Shown here one piece after another: positions 23,408 to 34,198 of a stretch of DNA of 64,000 bases. The notes under the pieces are model-generated. The model had not been told where the DNA came from and made no database searches. It saw nothing but the letters and a program-made list of their open reading frames with translations. The position numbers were made by a program, and so were the translations under genes. This DNA comes from Parietichytrium sp. I65-24A (lineage: Eukaryota; Sar; Bigyra; Thraustochytrida; Thraustochytriidae): positions 124,001 through 188,000 of the forward strand of contig BLSF01000032.1 of the NCBI GenBank assembly GCA_012862575.1. The letters run 5' to 3'. The stretch's first letter is position 1. Every line of letters begins with the position of its first letter.

Positions 23408-24703
23408 ATGGCTCGGAGAGCGAAGATTGAACAAGTACAGGAGTCCCTGAGCCAACTCCTTCAAACGAACGCTTCGAGTTTGAATTCGATCAAGGGTGAT
23501 GTCGGCGACGCAAGGCTAGTGGCGTCTTTCAGGCAGGACGAAGCCGAAAGAACTGGCAAGGCTCGGCTGGCTGACCTGCGCGATGTAGATAAATCGAAGA
23601 TTGCAAAGTTAGTGCAGCAAGTACTCAAGCTTGGGGAGGAGAACGAGTCGTTGAGGATTAAGGTGCGACAGCTAGAAGACGCGGCGCATGGCGCGAAGGC
23701 CGAAGCCGAGAAACAATCGAAACGCCAAGAGGAAAAATATGAAACTACGAGAATAAAATTCGCCAAGTGCCTGACGATGGTGAAAACCTACCAGGATAAG
23801 CTCGTCGAAGTGGAGGGTACATTTCAGCGCGAGCTTTCGCGGGTCAGGGAGGAGCTCGTTAGGGAAAGGGACGAGAGCGAAATCCGTGATGCTGCTGAAA
23901 TTAGGCACCTGAGGGATCAAGTTGAGCGTCTAACCAAGATCATTCTCGAGAAAAAAGACCACAAGGCAGTCGAACCGAAGCGCCTGTTTGAACGTGCGAC
24001 GAGCCCCCTCGCAGGATCCCGGGACTCCACAGGGTCCTCTGGTCTAAAGTGGGACAAATGTCCAAAAGCCGGTACGGAGAACCAGTCCACGCGCAGCGAG
24101 GCGCAAAAGATTGATCTTGGAGAAAGCACCGTCGAGAAGGAACTGGACCTTGCTGTAGAGGATTTGCGGCGTGACCGAAAACCTGCCGGCGACAGCGCGT
24201 CCAAGCTCTTAGAACTCAAGTCCCGGTTAAGTCTTCTGCTTCAGGATGTAGATTTGGAAGACTCAAGAGCTCAAACCCCACCTGTCTCAGATACCACTGC
24301 ACAAGTCAGAGAGACACCGTTACATTCCAGTATTCCGCTGCAGGTCTTATCAAGGGACGATGAATTTTTGCAAAACGAAACTGTCGACGATATCCAGCAA
24401 ACGACCACTCAATCAATTGGCGAGTCCAACGCATCTAAGGATGCCAGCCTGAGTGAGGTTTCGAATGATACAGACAGTTTGGAAGAGAGCCAGCGCCATA
24501 ATCAGGTTGACTCGGTCTTTGAGTCGTTCCTGCGAGGAGAGAGGAAGCGCGCGAAAGAGAAGAAAAAGGTCCCTTCCCCTGCGTCTTACTCTGTCGAATT
24601 TGGACTAGATGGGGCGCAATTGCTGGACCCCAGCGATTTTGAGAATAGCCAGTTTGATAGTTCGCTCTTTGACGTTATTGATCAACTCGAAAATGCCAAA
24701 TAG
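23408..24703 (+). CDS. Coiled-coil protein of unknown function
   Basis: 431 aa from ATG 23408 (MARRAKIEQVQ). The frame is open 99 nt further upstream but has no ATG there. Residues about 35-195 are heptad-rich and highly charged, predicted to form a long coiled coil (for example KLVQQVLKLGEENESLRIKVRQLEDAA). Residues 200-380 are polar, Ser/Asp-rich and probably disordered. A basic patch RGERKRAKEKKK near 385 is followed by an acidic/aromatic tail containing SYSVEFGLD, LLDPSDF and SSLFDVIDQLE. That tail looks like a short binding motif set rather than a domain. I do not recognise a family. Scaffold or cytoskeletal roles are only guesses. Same strand as the Cys-rich gene, 644 bp downstream. Confidence 0.78.
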   Translation: MARRAKIEQVQESLSQLLQTNASSLNSIKGDVGDARLVASFRQDEAERTGKARLADLRDVDKSKIAKLVQQVLKLGEENESLRIKVRQLEDAAHGAKAEAEKQSKRQEEKYETTRIKFAKCLTMVKTYQDKLVEVEGTFQRELSRVREELVRERDESEIRDAAEIRHLRDQVERLTKIILEKKDHKAVEPKRLFERATSPLAGSRDSTGSSGLKWDKCPKAGTENQSTRSEAQKIDLGESTVEKELDLAVEDLRRDRKPAGDSASKLLELKSRLSLLLQDVDLEDSRAQTPPVSDTTAQVRETPLHSSIPLQVLSRDDEFLQNETVDDIQQTTTQSIGESNASKDASLSEVSNDTDSLEESQRHNQVDSVFESFLRGERKRAKEKKKVPSPASYSVEFGLDGAQLLDPSDFENSQFDSSLFDVIDQLENAK

Positions 24704-25165
24704 AAGCCTCCTCGTACCAAACTCTGTAGAAGTCGGCCACATGGCTCTAAGTTGCTGAGCCCGAGCGATGTAGAAATTTTGCAGTTCGTCTGACAACTTG
24801 CTCTTGGCCAACATTGACCTGCTCGACAACCCCAATTGCTTCTGATGTTTATTTTTCCTGTAAACAGCTTTCACTCTGAGGAGATATAGTCAAAGAAAAG
24901 CCCCTCCTATGTGCAAGAAGAGTTTCATTCTCTTCTGGCAGTGGTGGAGGTGTATGAGACCTGGCAGATTTTCTTTTGGCGGAAACACAACAGCGAAAAA
25001 GAAAACTTTTAATCTATATTATTATGAGCAGTGACTAGTATGGCACCACCAAGACCTATCTCTCTCTAGAGCTAGGCAGGTCTCTTTGCTCCACGGATAG
25101 TGAGAAAAGGGAAAAATTTACAAACATTGTCTTCTTGAGAGGGACCCACCACTTGAAATCTTCCG
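24704..25165. other. Convergent 3' spacer, coiled-coil / CDPK
   Basis: 462 bp between converging stops. No gene seen. AT-rich stretch near 25000-25025. Confidence 0.55.
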
Positions 25166-27585
25166 TTAGACGCTTTGGCTGTGCTGGCGAAGAATTGCGT
25201 CGTCAATGTTCAAAAGACCGGGCTTTTGAGAGCCGAGACTGGAAGAGCTAGCCTCCTTGAAAACTTCCACGCCACCTCCAGCGGGGTCTTCAACAACTTC
25301 AATGTCTACGTCACCATCCCTCAGCGGGCTCTCAAAGAAGTGGGAGCGCTCGCTCTTCTTCGGAGTTACAAAAGCGCTCGGGGAAGTAGGTACCAAATGG
25401 CCAGGTACTGCCACGTCATCTTCGGTTCGAGGAGGGAAAATAGAGATCTTTCCTTTCAAAGGCGTCACAGGACTGTCTGCCGGGGCCGCCAGCTCGGCTT
25501 CGGCTTCACCATTTGCGGCCTCTTGGATGGAGGAGTTGTGAGTACTTGTGCTGGGCTGTGTCTCAGTGTCGCTCTCGGAGCTTTCGGACTTGACTTTGTA
25601 TTGAATGGGTGAGAGCAAGCCGCTGCTGTTGTTGTGCTCAGCATTATCATCCCCCTCCCCGTCACTCTCAGTGGCGCTAAAATACACGTCGCGGCTGATG
25701 TCCAACTCCTTCATGTTCGGGGAATTTAATGGAGAATGGATGGGAGAGTTGACAGGGGACGCCGCGCCGGGCGGAAGACCAATAACGTTCTTGAAAAACA
25801 CATCGCCAGATGCACGTGGACTGCCAGGGATCGTGGCACACTCTTTGCCATCACAAATGAGTTGGTAAAATTCCTTCCGGGACACGGTGCGATCGCCTTT
25901 TAGATCCGCTTCTTTGATCACAAGCTCTATCTCCTGGCGGGTAAAGCCGTCTCCGAGAAGCTTTTTCAGGCTCTTGAGTGTGATACTCCCGGTCTCATCT
26001 TTCAGGTGATCAAATGCCACATCCGCCATCTTCTCGGTTACTGGGTATTCCATTTCCAGCGCAGCAGCCAAGAATTCCATGTATCTCACCACCCCAGTTC
26101 GATCCAGATCAATCGCTCTGAAAGCTTTTGCAATCTCGTCCTGTGATATCAAAGCAGATAAATAAACGATATGAGCACACAAAACCAGAGATGGGGTACA
26201 TATAAAAGTAACAAGTATGCACAACTTACCTGTGAGACACTCTTGTCTCTAGCGGCCACAAAGTCGCAAAATTCCTCGTATGTAATGTAACCTTGTTTGT
26301 TTTTGTCGATCTCCAAAAAGCAGCTGTTCAAAAGCCCGTTCTGAAAATTGGAATAATTGTGTGCCATGACCATGAGGGCCGCTTTCCTTAGCGTAGAGTA
26401 CTTTGCATATCGCCTCATCGAGGTAATTACAGCGAGATCAAAATCGATGTGAGCGCTGGCTCTCCTTTTAATCAAACTGTGGCGCATGGGACGAAGCCAA
26501 GCTGACGCCAACGCACGTTCCGCACTGTAGCGCAGATCAGGGTTGACGAAAAGACAGTTTTGAACAAATCTGACCGCTTCGGGGGATACGTTCTTCCAGC
26601 GGGCGGTCGCGTATGTTGGCGGCTTCTTGGCGCGCTCGAAAACCTCTTTTTCGTTCTTGCCTTGAAACGGAGGGCGGCGCGCAATCAAAATATACGTGAG
26701 AACCCCGATCGCCCACATGTCCACCTTTTCGGCATCATAACCTTTTGTATTGAACATCTCCGGAGGCATGTAAAACGCCGTTCCGCATGTGGTTAGGAAC
26801 AATCGGGACTGCATAATCTGTTTTTTCGAAGGGGTGTTCCCGCCTCCAAAACGCTTTCCAGAGGGTGGTGAGGAGGGCCGCTTCTTCAGGTCGGCTGACT
26901 TTCGCCGACCGTTCGGCGTGTGAGGCTCTTCCAAGAGCTCGTTGGCATCGCCCACGGACAGAGACAAGCCACGGCGCTCCTCCATTCTCTGACGCTCCTT
27001 GAGCATCTGCTCGCTGTGGAAGCGAGCGCCGAGTCCAAAGTCGATTACTTTCACGTCCGATTCGGGGCTGTCGTTGGAGTATAGTACATTTTCAAGTTTT
27101 ATGTCGCGGTGAACGACTCCCCTGGCGTGAAAGTATCTCGTTGCGCTGACCACCTGATACACCACACGCCTCACCTCGTCCTCGGTTTCCAACGGGCGCT
27201 TGGACAGATCTCCTCCCGTGAGTAGCTCCATGACCAGTTTAAGGGTGTTTGTCTTTTCATCTTGAAAAACCTCGTGCAGCTTGACAATGTTTGGGTGATC
27301 TAGCTGCCTCAAAATTTCGATTTCCGTACGAAGCTCCTTCAACTGCGCTTTGTCAATTTTGCCTAAATTGATCGTTTTCATCGCAAACTTCTTCCCCGTG
27401 GGAATATGCTCCACCTCCCGCACAGACCCGGTGATCCCTTCGCCCAGCAACTCGCCTTCCTTGTATGCGGATTCAAAGTCGCTCGCCTTCTTGTGTTGGA
27501 TCAGATTCGACTGGAACGTGTTATTGTTGTGCTTCGGGTCGAAGCCCTTCTTCTTCGACGAGAGCTTGCTCACAAGCTTACCCAT
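25166..27585 (-). CDS. Calcium-dependent protein kinase (CDPK) with long activation-segment insert
   Basis: Exon 1 is 27585-26230 and exon 2 is 26140-25166, giving 776 aa. The 89-nt intron (GTAAGT...CACAG) is phase 0 and joins DKSVSQ to DEIAKAF. The N-terminus MGKLVS fits an N-myristoylation signal. Kinase domain about 41-365: GEGITGSV loop, AMK Lys70, HRDIKLEN at 159-166, DFG 182-184 and CGTAFYMPPE 267-276. DFG to PPE spans about 95 residues. The insert at about 191-262 is basic, Ser/Pro-rich and holds a SEQMLKERQRMEERR helix. EF-hands follow a short junction: EF1 loop D427-E438 and EF2 loop D463-E474 are canonical, EF3 is degenerate, and EF4 (DLKGDRTVSRKE) is partly so. After EF4 there is an unusual tail of about 215 Ser/Pro/acidic residues. 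Calcium binding to the EF-hands would relieve autoinhibition. The substrate is unknown. Confidence 0.93.
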
Positions 27586-27595
27586 CTTGCCCTCC

Positions 27596-27680
27596 TCCTC
27601 CTCCTCCTCCTCCTTCTTTCTTTCTTTCTTTCTTTCTTCCTTTCTTTCTCTCTTTCTCTCTTTCTTTCTCCCGCCGGCCG
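27596..27680. repeat. CTC/CTTT pyrimidine microsatellite
   Basis: CTC units turning into CTTT and CTCTTT units just upstream of the CDPK start codon. On the sense strand it is a purine-rich GA leader. Confidence 0.88.
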
Positions 27681-30094
27681 AGATGAAACTGCCGTCCTCG
27701 CGTACCCCTCTCGCGCCCGCGTGTGTCCTCAGAGTTGCGCTAGGAATAGCTAGCGGTTGGTAGCGGCCACGAGCCTTTTTTGACGACTCATTCTGAATGA
27801 GATCGACAGAGCGGGCCTGCGAAGGACTACGGATGGCTATGATAAACTACTGGCAGTACCTCCAGGAGGGGCTATGGTTTGAGGTAGGCTCTAGTAACCC
27901 TTCTTTCTTCTCGCGTTCGGAACTATGCTGGATGGGAGAGGGTGGCGGCTCTCCTAGAGATGTCGTCATGGAGCTACAGGATGACTATCATGGCGTCATC
28001 GTAGACGTTAGTCGTTTGCTACCGCAGAGCCGAGGAGCCGGCGGGAGGAAGAAGTTGTAGAGGCTGGACTGAGATGCGAGGGGAAAGTATCTGACACGGA
28101 GAGCGAACATCTTTAAAGGAAAGTAGTGCCAAGAGTGTTGTATTTGTGTGAGATGAATCTCGATATCTCTATGGAGATGTTTTGCTGCCAAGCGTTTTGC
28201 CTGAATCCTTCTTCTGAAAAGAGCTGTGGGGTTCGCGTGGCTCACTTTTACTACACTACTACTGAAAAGGTTGTTCACTTCCGCTATTCTCGAATAAGTG
28301 ATTTCTACTGTCCAAGCGGATGGGACATGCAAGCATTCCGGTATCAGGAGCAATTGAATCTGCCCTCCATCTGCGACTGCATGGTCGGTCAATTGCTATA
28401 CCGGAACAGGCGCATCAAGAAGAAGCCGCAAGCGCGGTAAGCGCGGAGTGTGTTGGTCAACCATTCCTAATCTCCTCATATCTAACCCTAAAACTCGCTC
28501 TATCTCCCGGAGGCGTAATAGGTACTGCGGTATACCTTATAGATTTCTTCGCTAAGCGTATCCAACTTTCACTTTTTGTTTTCTTTCTTTTCGTTCCTTC
28601 GTAGCCTGAAGAAGGCGTACTGAGTACCGATAGCAGGAAGAAAGGAGGGAAAAAGTAGACAAACGAAAGAAATAAGCTATTCTCAAAAAAAACTACAACC
28701 AAACAACACTTTCCAAAACCTGAAAATGAAAATTGACTTTCACCGCACAGCTCTTACGGTTATTTCCCTAGCTAGCAATAGAGCACAGTACTCACGCTCA
28801 GCACGGTTAGTCACACCAAAACTTGAAGTTCCATCGATAGGAGCGGTCTATATATTTGCTTAGGAGTGGAGTGGACTGAAATGGACCTGAGGTTGGCCAT
28901 ATATTTGGCCGTGAACCAAGGTAATCCGCGCCTGCGTTGTACATCGTTTCACGTCGATTGAGCAGCGCTGTTTGCTGCGTTGGAACTGCGTGGATGGAAC
29001 TGCGTGGATGGACATAGGGATGAACGGATACATGCACACTGCGCACCGATTTGAGGCGGTCTTCGCGCAGTTTTCCATAGTGGTGAACAGTTTTGCTGTC
29101 ATCATCAGGCAACAAATAAGTAGCCAACTGGTAGAAAGTCTTTGCGGTCGGGAGGGTGACTAAAAAGGACATGTTCTATGGATCAATCAAAAAATCAACC
29201 AATCAAACTTTCAAGGCGTTTCCATTTTTCAACACTTCTACCCACCCGAGTCGACGTCCGTGAGTTAATAGCTTGCCACCCTCGGCTCGAATGGACCGAT
29301 GAGACCATCGAGGAGTGTGTCCGCCTCTGCGGACCTCTTCCAACGCGTCCTTCATCTCAGTGTGAGCGACATCTGTGCAACGGACCGGACCGGACCTGAC
29401 CGGACGAGACACATTCTGCCCTTGCAACCTGTTTCGATTGTCTGAACTCTGAACTCTGGAACCTTCAAACTATTCTTTTCGCTCAACTCTGAATATGCTA
29501 ATTACATGCTTGTGGCAGCGGGGATGTGAGTTGGACAAGGGTTTGGACAAGTTCGAGTCTGAGGGGCCCGTGCTTGAAAACTTATCGACTCGCCCTGTAT
29601 GCGCGGGCTCGCCAGGCTCATCTCCTCGATGATCTGAGGCGCCTTGTCAGTACGTCCAAGCTCTGCGTTTTGGATTTGAACCTACTTATTCCTTTGCTGA
29701 CGCAAACAAAAGCTAGCTCTGGTGACGCGAACCTTCACAGAGCTTGAAAGGAATCGCTCCAAGAGCTACGCTTCGAGACAAACCACCACATCGAGCGAAC
29801 AGTGTGGAGCCAAGCGTGAAGGCATAAACACCAGTTGGCACAGATGTCCAGGAGGCATCGCTCCCTCTCGGAGACTTCAAAGTTCAAGCCCCCGATTGGC
29901 CCGGGGTGCAAGTCCCGCACTATACTTCTATAACAAAAAACAAAAACAGAACCGAAGTCTCGCGCTTCCTGCGGCTCTTCACCATGTCTCTTCGCACGTT
30001 CCATCGCTTCCATCGCGCATCCTGACGCGTATTCCCACATGCACATATGGCTCCGACGCTTCATATGTCTCATCGTCCTCGCTCTTTATTTCGC

Positions 30095-30157
30095 TGTCAA
30101 CTTCGTCAAACTATGTCAACCTCATCAAACTATGTCAAACTCGTCAAATCTCGTCAA
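30095..30157. repeat. Degenerate GTCAAACT minisatellite
   Basis: About seven imperfect 8 to 12-nt units built on GTCAA(A/C)CT, about 170 bp upstream of the glycosyltransferase start. Confidence 0.75.
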
Positions 30158-30331
30158 TACCAAAAGCTAATGTACTTTACTCAGTGCAGCAGATGTATAT
30201 CTCTGAGCTAGTGGAAATAGTGCGAGGACGAGGACGTACGTCGCCAAGTCCGCGGACCTGTCGCGCTCCTCTCGTACCCGCGGGTCGGAAGGTTGTGTTT
30301 GAGGAAGCGTTGCGGAGAAGTGGTAAAGACT

Positions 30332-32023
30332 ATGGTCGGCAGCGCGTACGGAAGGCGCGGCGTGGGAGACGGGAGGCGCTTCGCGCTGGCCGGTGTGGCG
30401 TTGCTCGCGTTGCTGTCTTTCTTCTTCGTGGTGGCCAACGACAGAAGGCTCTCTAGAGTGCGCAGTGGAGCGGTTGTGCGCACGCCGCCAATATCGGTGA
30501 CGAAGGAGGGCGGGAAAAAGCAGCTCGAGGAAAAAGTTGTGCAGGAGACCCGGGGAAAGAGTGAGATTGTGGATGAGCCGTTTGATTCGGGCTTCATCAG
30601 GAGGCCCCGGATTCCCCCTGGAGAGCGGAACGGGGATGACCACAAACTACACATCATCTTCTCCAGTGGATGCAACTACTTTCAGCACTGGCAGAGCGAG
30701 CTGCTCTTGGCTACTGCTCAGATTGTGGGACAGAGGGGCCGAATCACGAGGATTGTCTCTGGGTGCCATGATAAGTCGGCTGAAAAGGTCAAGCACGTGC
30801 ATCAAACGTTCCCTGCAGGCCACGGAGACTTACTGGTACCCCTCGAAGAATTGAACAAGACGCTTAACGATTATGCCGGTATCTACATTACGCCAAGCTT
30901 TCCTGGCGCAATAGACTTTCCGTGGATCAACAAGCCTAGCTCGATCGATTACTTCATGCGGAATGCCAGAGATGAGCTCGATGCTTATGGCGAAACAATT
31001 ATAGCTATTCTAGACCCTGATTTCGTGTTCATGAAGCCTTTAACGCAAAGCGGCACAGATCGCAACGAAATAATTGCAACAAGGAAGCAAGGCCAAGATG
31101 CCGGGGCAAACAGTCCCCTGGACTGGGTCAAAGAAGGACGTCCCGTTGCACAGAGATACGGCCTGGAGTCGGGTTGGCTTGACAGGTTCGATGTCAAAGA
31201 AATCACCGCGGACCCGAACACCCCGGCGCAGCACTGGACTCCGGAGGCGGCTCGCAAGTTCACCTCCGTTGGGCCACCTTTGATGCTTCATGTCAACGAC
31301 CTTGCCAAGCTTTCCAAGCTTTGGGCGGAATATATGCCGCGCGTTCTTCATAGAGAAGTTGGAATCCTCGCAGATATGTGGGCATACTCTATTGCATCGG
31401 CTCATTTGTAAGTTGTTGTTTACATGCGACGGGAAAAGGAAGGAAAGAATCGTCAGGTATCGAAGTTTCTGTTGTTAATCAGAGTATTTTTTCTCTTGCT
31501 TAGGGACCTGAAACACACAACACTCGATAATTACATGATCTCCGCACACGGCTCGACGGGCCAAGCATACCCATTCGTGGACGGCTGGAAAGACTTTACC
31601 TGCTCTAGCATGGAGATACCTTCCGGCCAAAGAACGCCAACATTTATCCATATGGCCTCCAACTTTAAAGCACCAAATAGAAAGTCGGGGCCATGGATGT
31701 TTCATAAAGGTCATGTACCGCCAGATATCCTCACCTGTGACTCCCCGCTTTTAATACGACCTCCCGAAGATCTTTGGCGAACTTGCACGACCTACGACGC
31801 CAAGCAGCACGCGTGGATTTTGTGCAACATCATCTCCCGGCTCAATCACGTTGCCTTAAAATACAAGGAGAAATTCTGCCTCCCTGGTTTTGAACGCCGG
31901 GAACTGATTCACCTTGTCCAGTACAAGACTCAAGACTTGCGATGCCGTCCAGGCATGAATAAATGGTGCTATCCCCTTGCCCAAATAGAAGGCCTTCCCG
32001 ACGATTGGCGCGCAACTGGTTAG
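30332..32023 (+). CDS. HPAT/SerGT-like glycosyltransferase, type II membrane protein
   Basis: Exon 1 is 30332-31407 and exon 2 is 31504-32023, giving 531 aa. The 96-nt intron starts GTAAGT and ends TTGCTTAG. The join restores IASAHLDLKHTTLD. A signal anchor sits at about residues 16-36 (RRFALAGVALLALLSFFFV) with a basic cytoplasmic N-terminus, as in Golgi type II enzymes. The lumenal domain opens with HIIFSSGCNYFQHWQSELL, and AILDPDFVFMKPL carries a DxD-like acidic motif. LMLHVNDLAKLSKLW and VGILADMWAYSIASA are typical of the hydroxyproline O-arabinosyltransferase / peptidyl-serine galactosyltransferase group. The C-terminal part is Cys-rich. Such enzymes add sugars to Hyp or Ser of secreted glycoproteins in plants and algae. 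Acceptor and donor here are unknown. Confidence 0.85.
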
Positions 32024-32735
32024 TACCCCTGTTTTTCGACATTAGAAGAAGAAATAAATAAACAACGAACAAGAAGAAGGTTGAACTGCAAGTGGGAAAT
32101 CAAAATTAGCCCTATTAGCTGAACACCAATACTCACACTTTCTCGTGGCGTTGACAAGAGTTCCTCGATGTTCTCTCACTTGTTGGTCGCAACATTTAGC
32201 GCCTTCCCTCTGCCGCGTACTTTTGCGGAATGTGTCTTGTAGTCGGCAATTTTACTCCTGAACTGTGAAGCGTTTGACGTCAAGAGATTTGACGCTCTCT
32301 CACATCGTGCACGTTGGGGTGTCGCCTCCTTCATTTCGTTCATTTCGTTCTATTCCCAGCGGAGTGGTTACCCCTTTTGCCTGACTTGGCTAATCTTCAT
32401 TTCAACGGCTCTGTAATGTCGACGATTTTGGCATCCAAAAACAAGAGCAGCTTGAGCACTTTTAGCACCGAAGCTGTTGTGACTAACGCGACTCCGTAGC
32501 TCAAATTCGACTCAGCGAACTCGAAAAGTGCAAATTACAGGAGCTATGAAAAGTGTGGCCGGCCAGTATTATGAGTGTTCACAGCCAGTGCCAGTGCCAG
32601 GGAGGCTGCGCATACAATGCATACAAATTGCGATAATCGAAAGTGTACGAAGCAAAATAGAAAGGCTCACCGCTCACAGCTCGCGCTCGCCCGCACGGGG
32701 CTGGGTTTCGCGAAGGCAGGCCAGGACACGCGGCC
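32024..32735. other. Spacer between glycosyltransferase and Tubby-like gene
   Basis: 712 bp, no gene seen. A third, more diverged copy of the dispersed 28-nt sequence is at 32067-32095, right after the stop and behind an A-rich run. Confidence 0.55.
32067..32095 (+). repeat. Dispersed 28-nt sequence, copy 3 (diverged)
   Basis: Shares GAACAAGAAGA and TTGAAC with the other copies and keeps AGTGG at the end, but the GTGAGT is altered. It lies just after the glycosyltransferase stop. Confidence 0.45.
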
Positions 32736-33647
32736 ATGAGCTTTTTTGGCACTGCGCTGCCCGCGCCAACAAGCTCTGCCTGCGGCGGAGACCTGCGCGA
32801 GCATTGGCAGGAGCCAGAAGGTCTAGATGATTCGGATTCGGTGTGCTCGACAGAAACTTGGGATGAGCTCTCGCAGCCAGCTGAGACGAGCCAGTACAAC
32901 GTTGTGCGCCAGCGCTCGACAATGCAAAGGATCGGTGGCTCAGAGTCTTTCACTATGTCATCCAGAGGCCAAAATGAACAAAGTCAAACTTTGTACACAG
33001 CTAAGCGTAGCAGACTTGAGCAGCAGATAGATATCTTTTCTTCGAGCGGCGACGAGAAGACGCGCGTCGCGACTTTGCAGGTACAAAAGGACAAACGCTT
33101 CCTATATTACGACCAAGACGGCACCGCGGTCGTCATTTCGTACAAAACCACGCCACTATTGCATTCTGTAAAAGGTCTGTTGCCGCGGTCCTTGTCGGTT
33201 GTTCTCAAATGTGACGAGGAGTTGGATGCGGATGAACGTCGCGAAAAAAGCAAAATGTCGCTTGAAGACGCTCGGCGAAACGCAACTGCGTTTCAAAAAC
33301 ACTGGACGGCTCATGTGGAGTGGGTCGAAAGGAAAAGGGCTCTTAAGAGCCAGGGAGTAAATTTGAAGACTCAGCTAAACTCTCCTGCTCGACTCTCTTT
33401 TCTCAATTTGGTAAACAAACCACCTCGACTATTGCGCAAGAGCTTCCGGCTTGACTTTCAGGGCAGGAACATCCTCCCAAGCGTGAAAAATTTCCAACTT
33501 ATCAGCCCCAGCGTATCGGCGGACGGGGCGCCGATAATATTGCAGTTCGGCAAGACTTCGTCAAATTCTTACACACTAGATCTCTCTCCCAGCTGCCTTC
33601 ATGCTCGCACGGCGTTCGCCATCACCCTGACCCAGTTCCTCCTCTAG
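32736..33647 (+). CDS. Tubby-like protein (C-terminal Tubby domain)
   Basis: 303 aa, ATG at 32736, no intron. Residues 1-105 are polar and Ser-rich. The C-terminal part matches the last blocks of the Tubby domain: LVNKPPR at 225-231, FRLDFQGR at 237-244, SVKNFQLI at 249-256, PIILQFGK at 266-273, YTLDL at 279-283 and TAFAITLTQF at 292-301. In Tubby proteins these read NKPP, LNFxGRV, SVKNFQLV, LQFGK, FTMDY and FAIALSSF. The N-terminal half of the beta-barrel (about 110-220) is weakly conserved. The usual KLACE tail is absent, since the protein stops just after the central helix. Tubby domains bind PI(4,5)P2, and TULP proteins deliver membrane cargo to cilia with IFT-A. Lipid-binding Lys/Arg cannot be assigned with confidence in this diverged copy. 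Confidence 0.85.
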   Translation: MSFFGTALPAPTSSACGGDLREHWQEPEGLDDSDSVCSTETWDELSQPAETSQYNVVRQRSTMQRIGGSESFTMSSRGQNEQSQTLYTAKRSRLEQQIDIFSSSGDEKTRVATLQVQKDKRFLYYDQDGTAVVISYKTTPLLHSVKGLLPRSLSVVLKCDEELDADERREKSKMSLEDARRNATAFQKHWTAHVEWVERKRALKSQGVNLKTQLNSPARLSFLNLVNKPPRLLRKSFRLDFQGRNILPSVKNFQLISPSVSADGAPIILQFGKTSSNSYTLDLSPSCLHARTAFAITLTQFLL

Positions 33648-34198
33648 CCCAGACTCCCCCATGTACAACAACAAACTACCTTGAACTTGAAATTTTCTTT
33701 TCCGAGCGGCTATCCCTGCGTTCGATCGAACGAGCAAATTTTTGGCAGCCAATCACAAATCACAATATAAATTACAATATAACAGACAGTGAATTCGACC
33801 CCCATAGAGATGTATTTGCAAATTGCAGTCGATCATCTCATCGCACTGCCTTTGGTGTCGTCCTCATGTCCACTCTTTCCAACTTGCAATTATTGCAATC
33901 ATTCACTGCGATTTGCACTGCTGTAATACCTTTCAAGTTAAACTGTACACTGAACTGACACGTGGGTACTACTAACCATTATTGTATAGACTATCTCTAA
34001 TAAGTCTGTATGTTTGTTGTATGTCGGGGACAGCGAGCAGCAGTGGCATACATAGAGACAGACAACGAGATTCAGACATATACGCTCGCCTGGTTGCTAG
34101 CTAGCTACTAGCCTGATACGGGTGTCGGTAGGCAGGGACGAAGCTGGGGCAGCAGAGAGACATCTTGCGCAGAAAGCGTTGATGACCAGGGGCTAGCA
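33648..34198. other. Spacer between Tubby-like gene and SCYL2
   Basis: 551 bp, no gene seen. AT-rich at 33730-33800. It should hold the SCYL2 promoter. Confidence 0.55.

Larger units (their letters stand above)
27586..30331. other. Divergent gene-poor spacer between CDPK and glycosyltransferase
   Basis: 2.7 kb with no gene I can support. A CT-rich microsatellite (27596-27680) forms the CDPK 5' leader. A 14-nt unit (GGAACTGCGTGGAT) is duplicated at about 28980-29010. A degenerate GTCAAACT minisatellite is at 30095-30157. A plus-strand frame of about 100 codons at 28126-28440 has no family resemblance. Confidence 0.55.

Noticed and set aside
29722-30456. A 244-codon plus-strand frame before the glycosyltransferase
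   Set aside because: It runs through a minisatellite and into the real gene in another frame; no motif.
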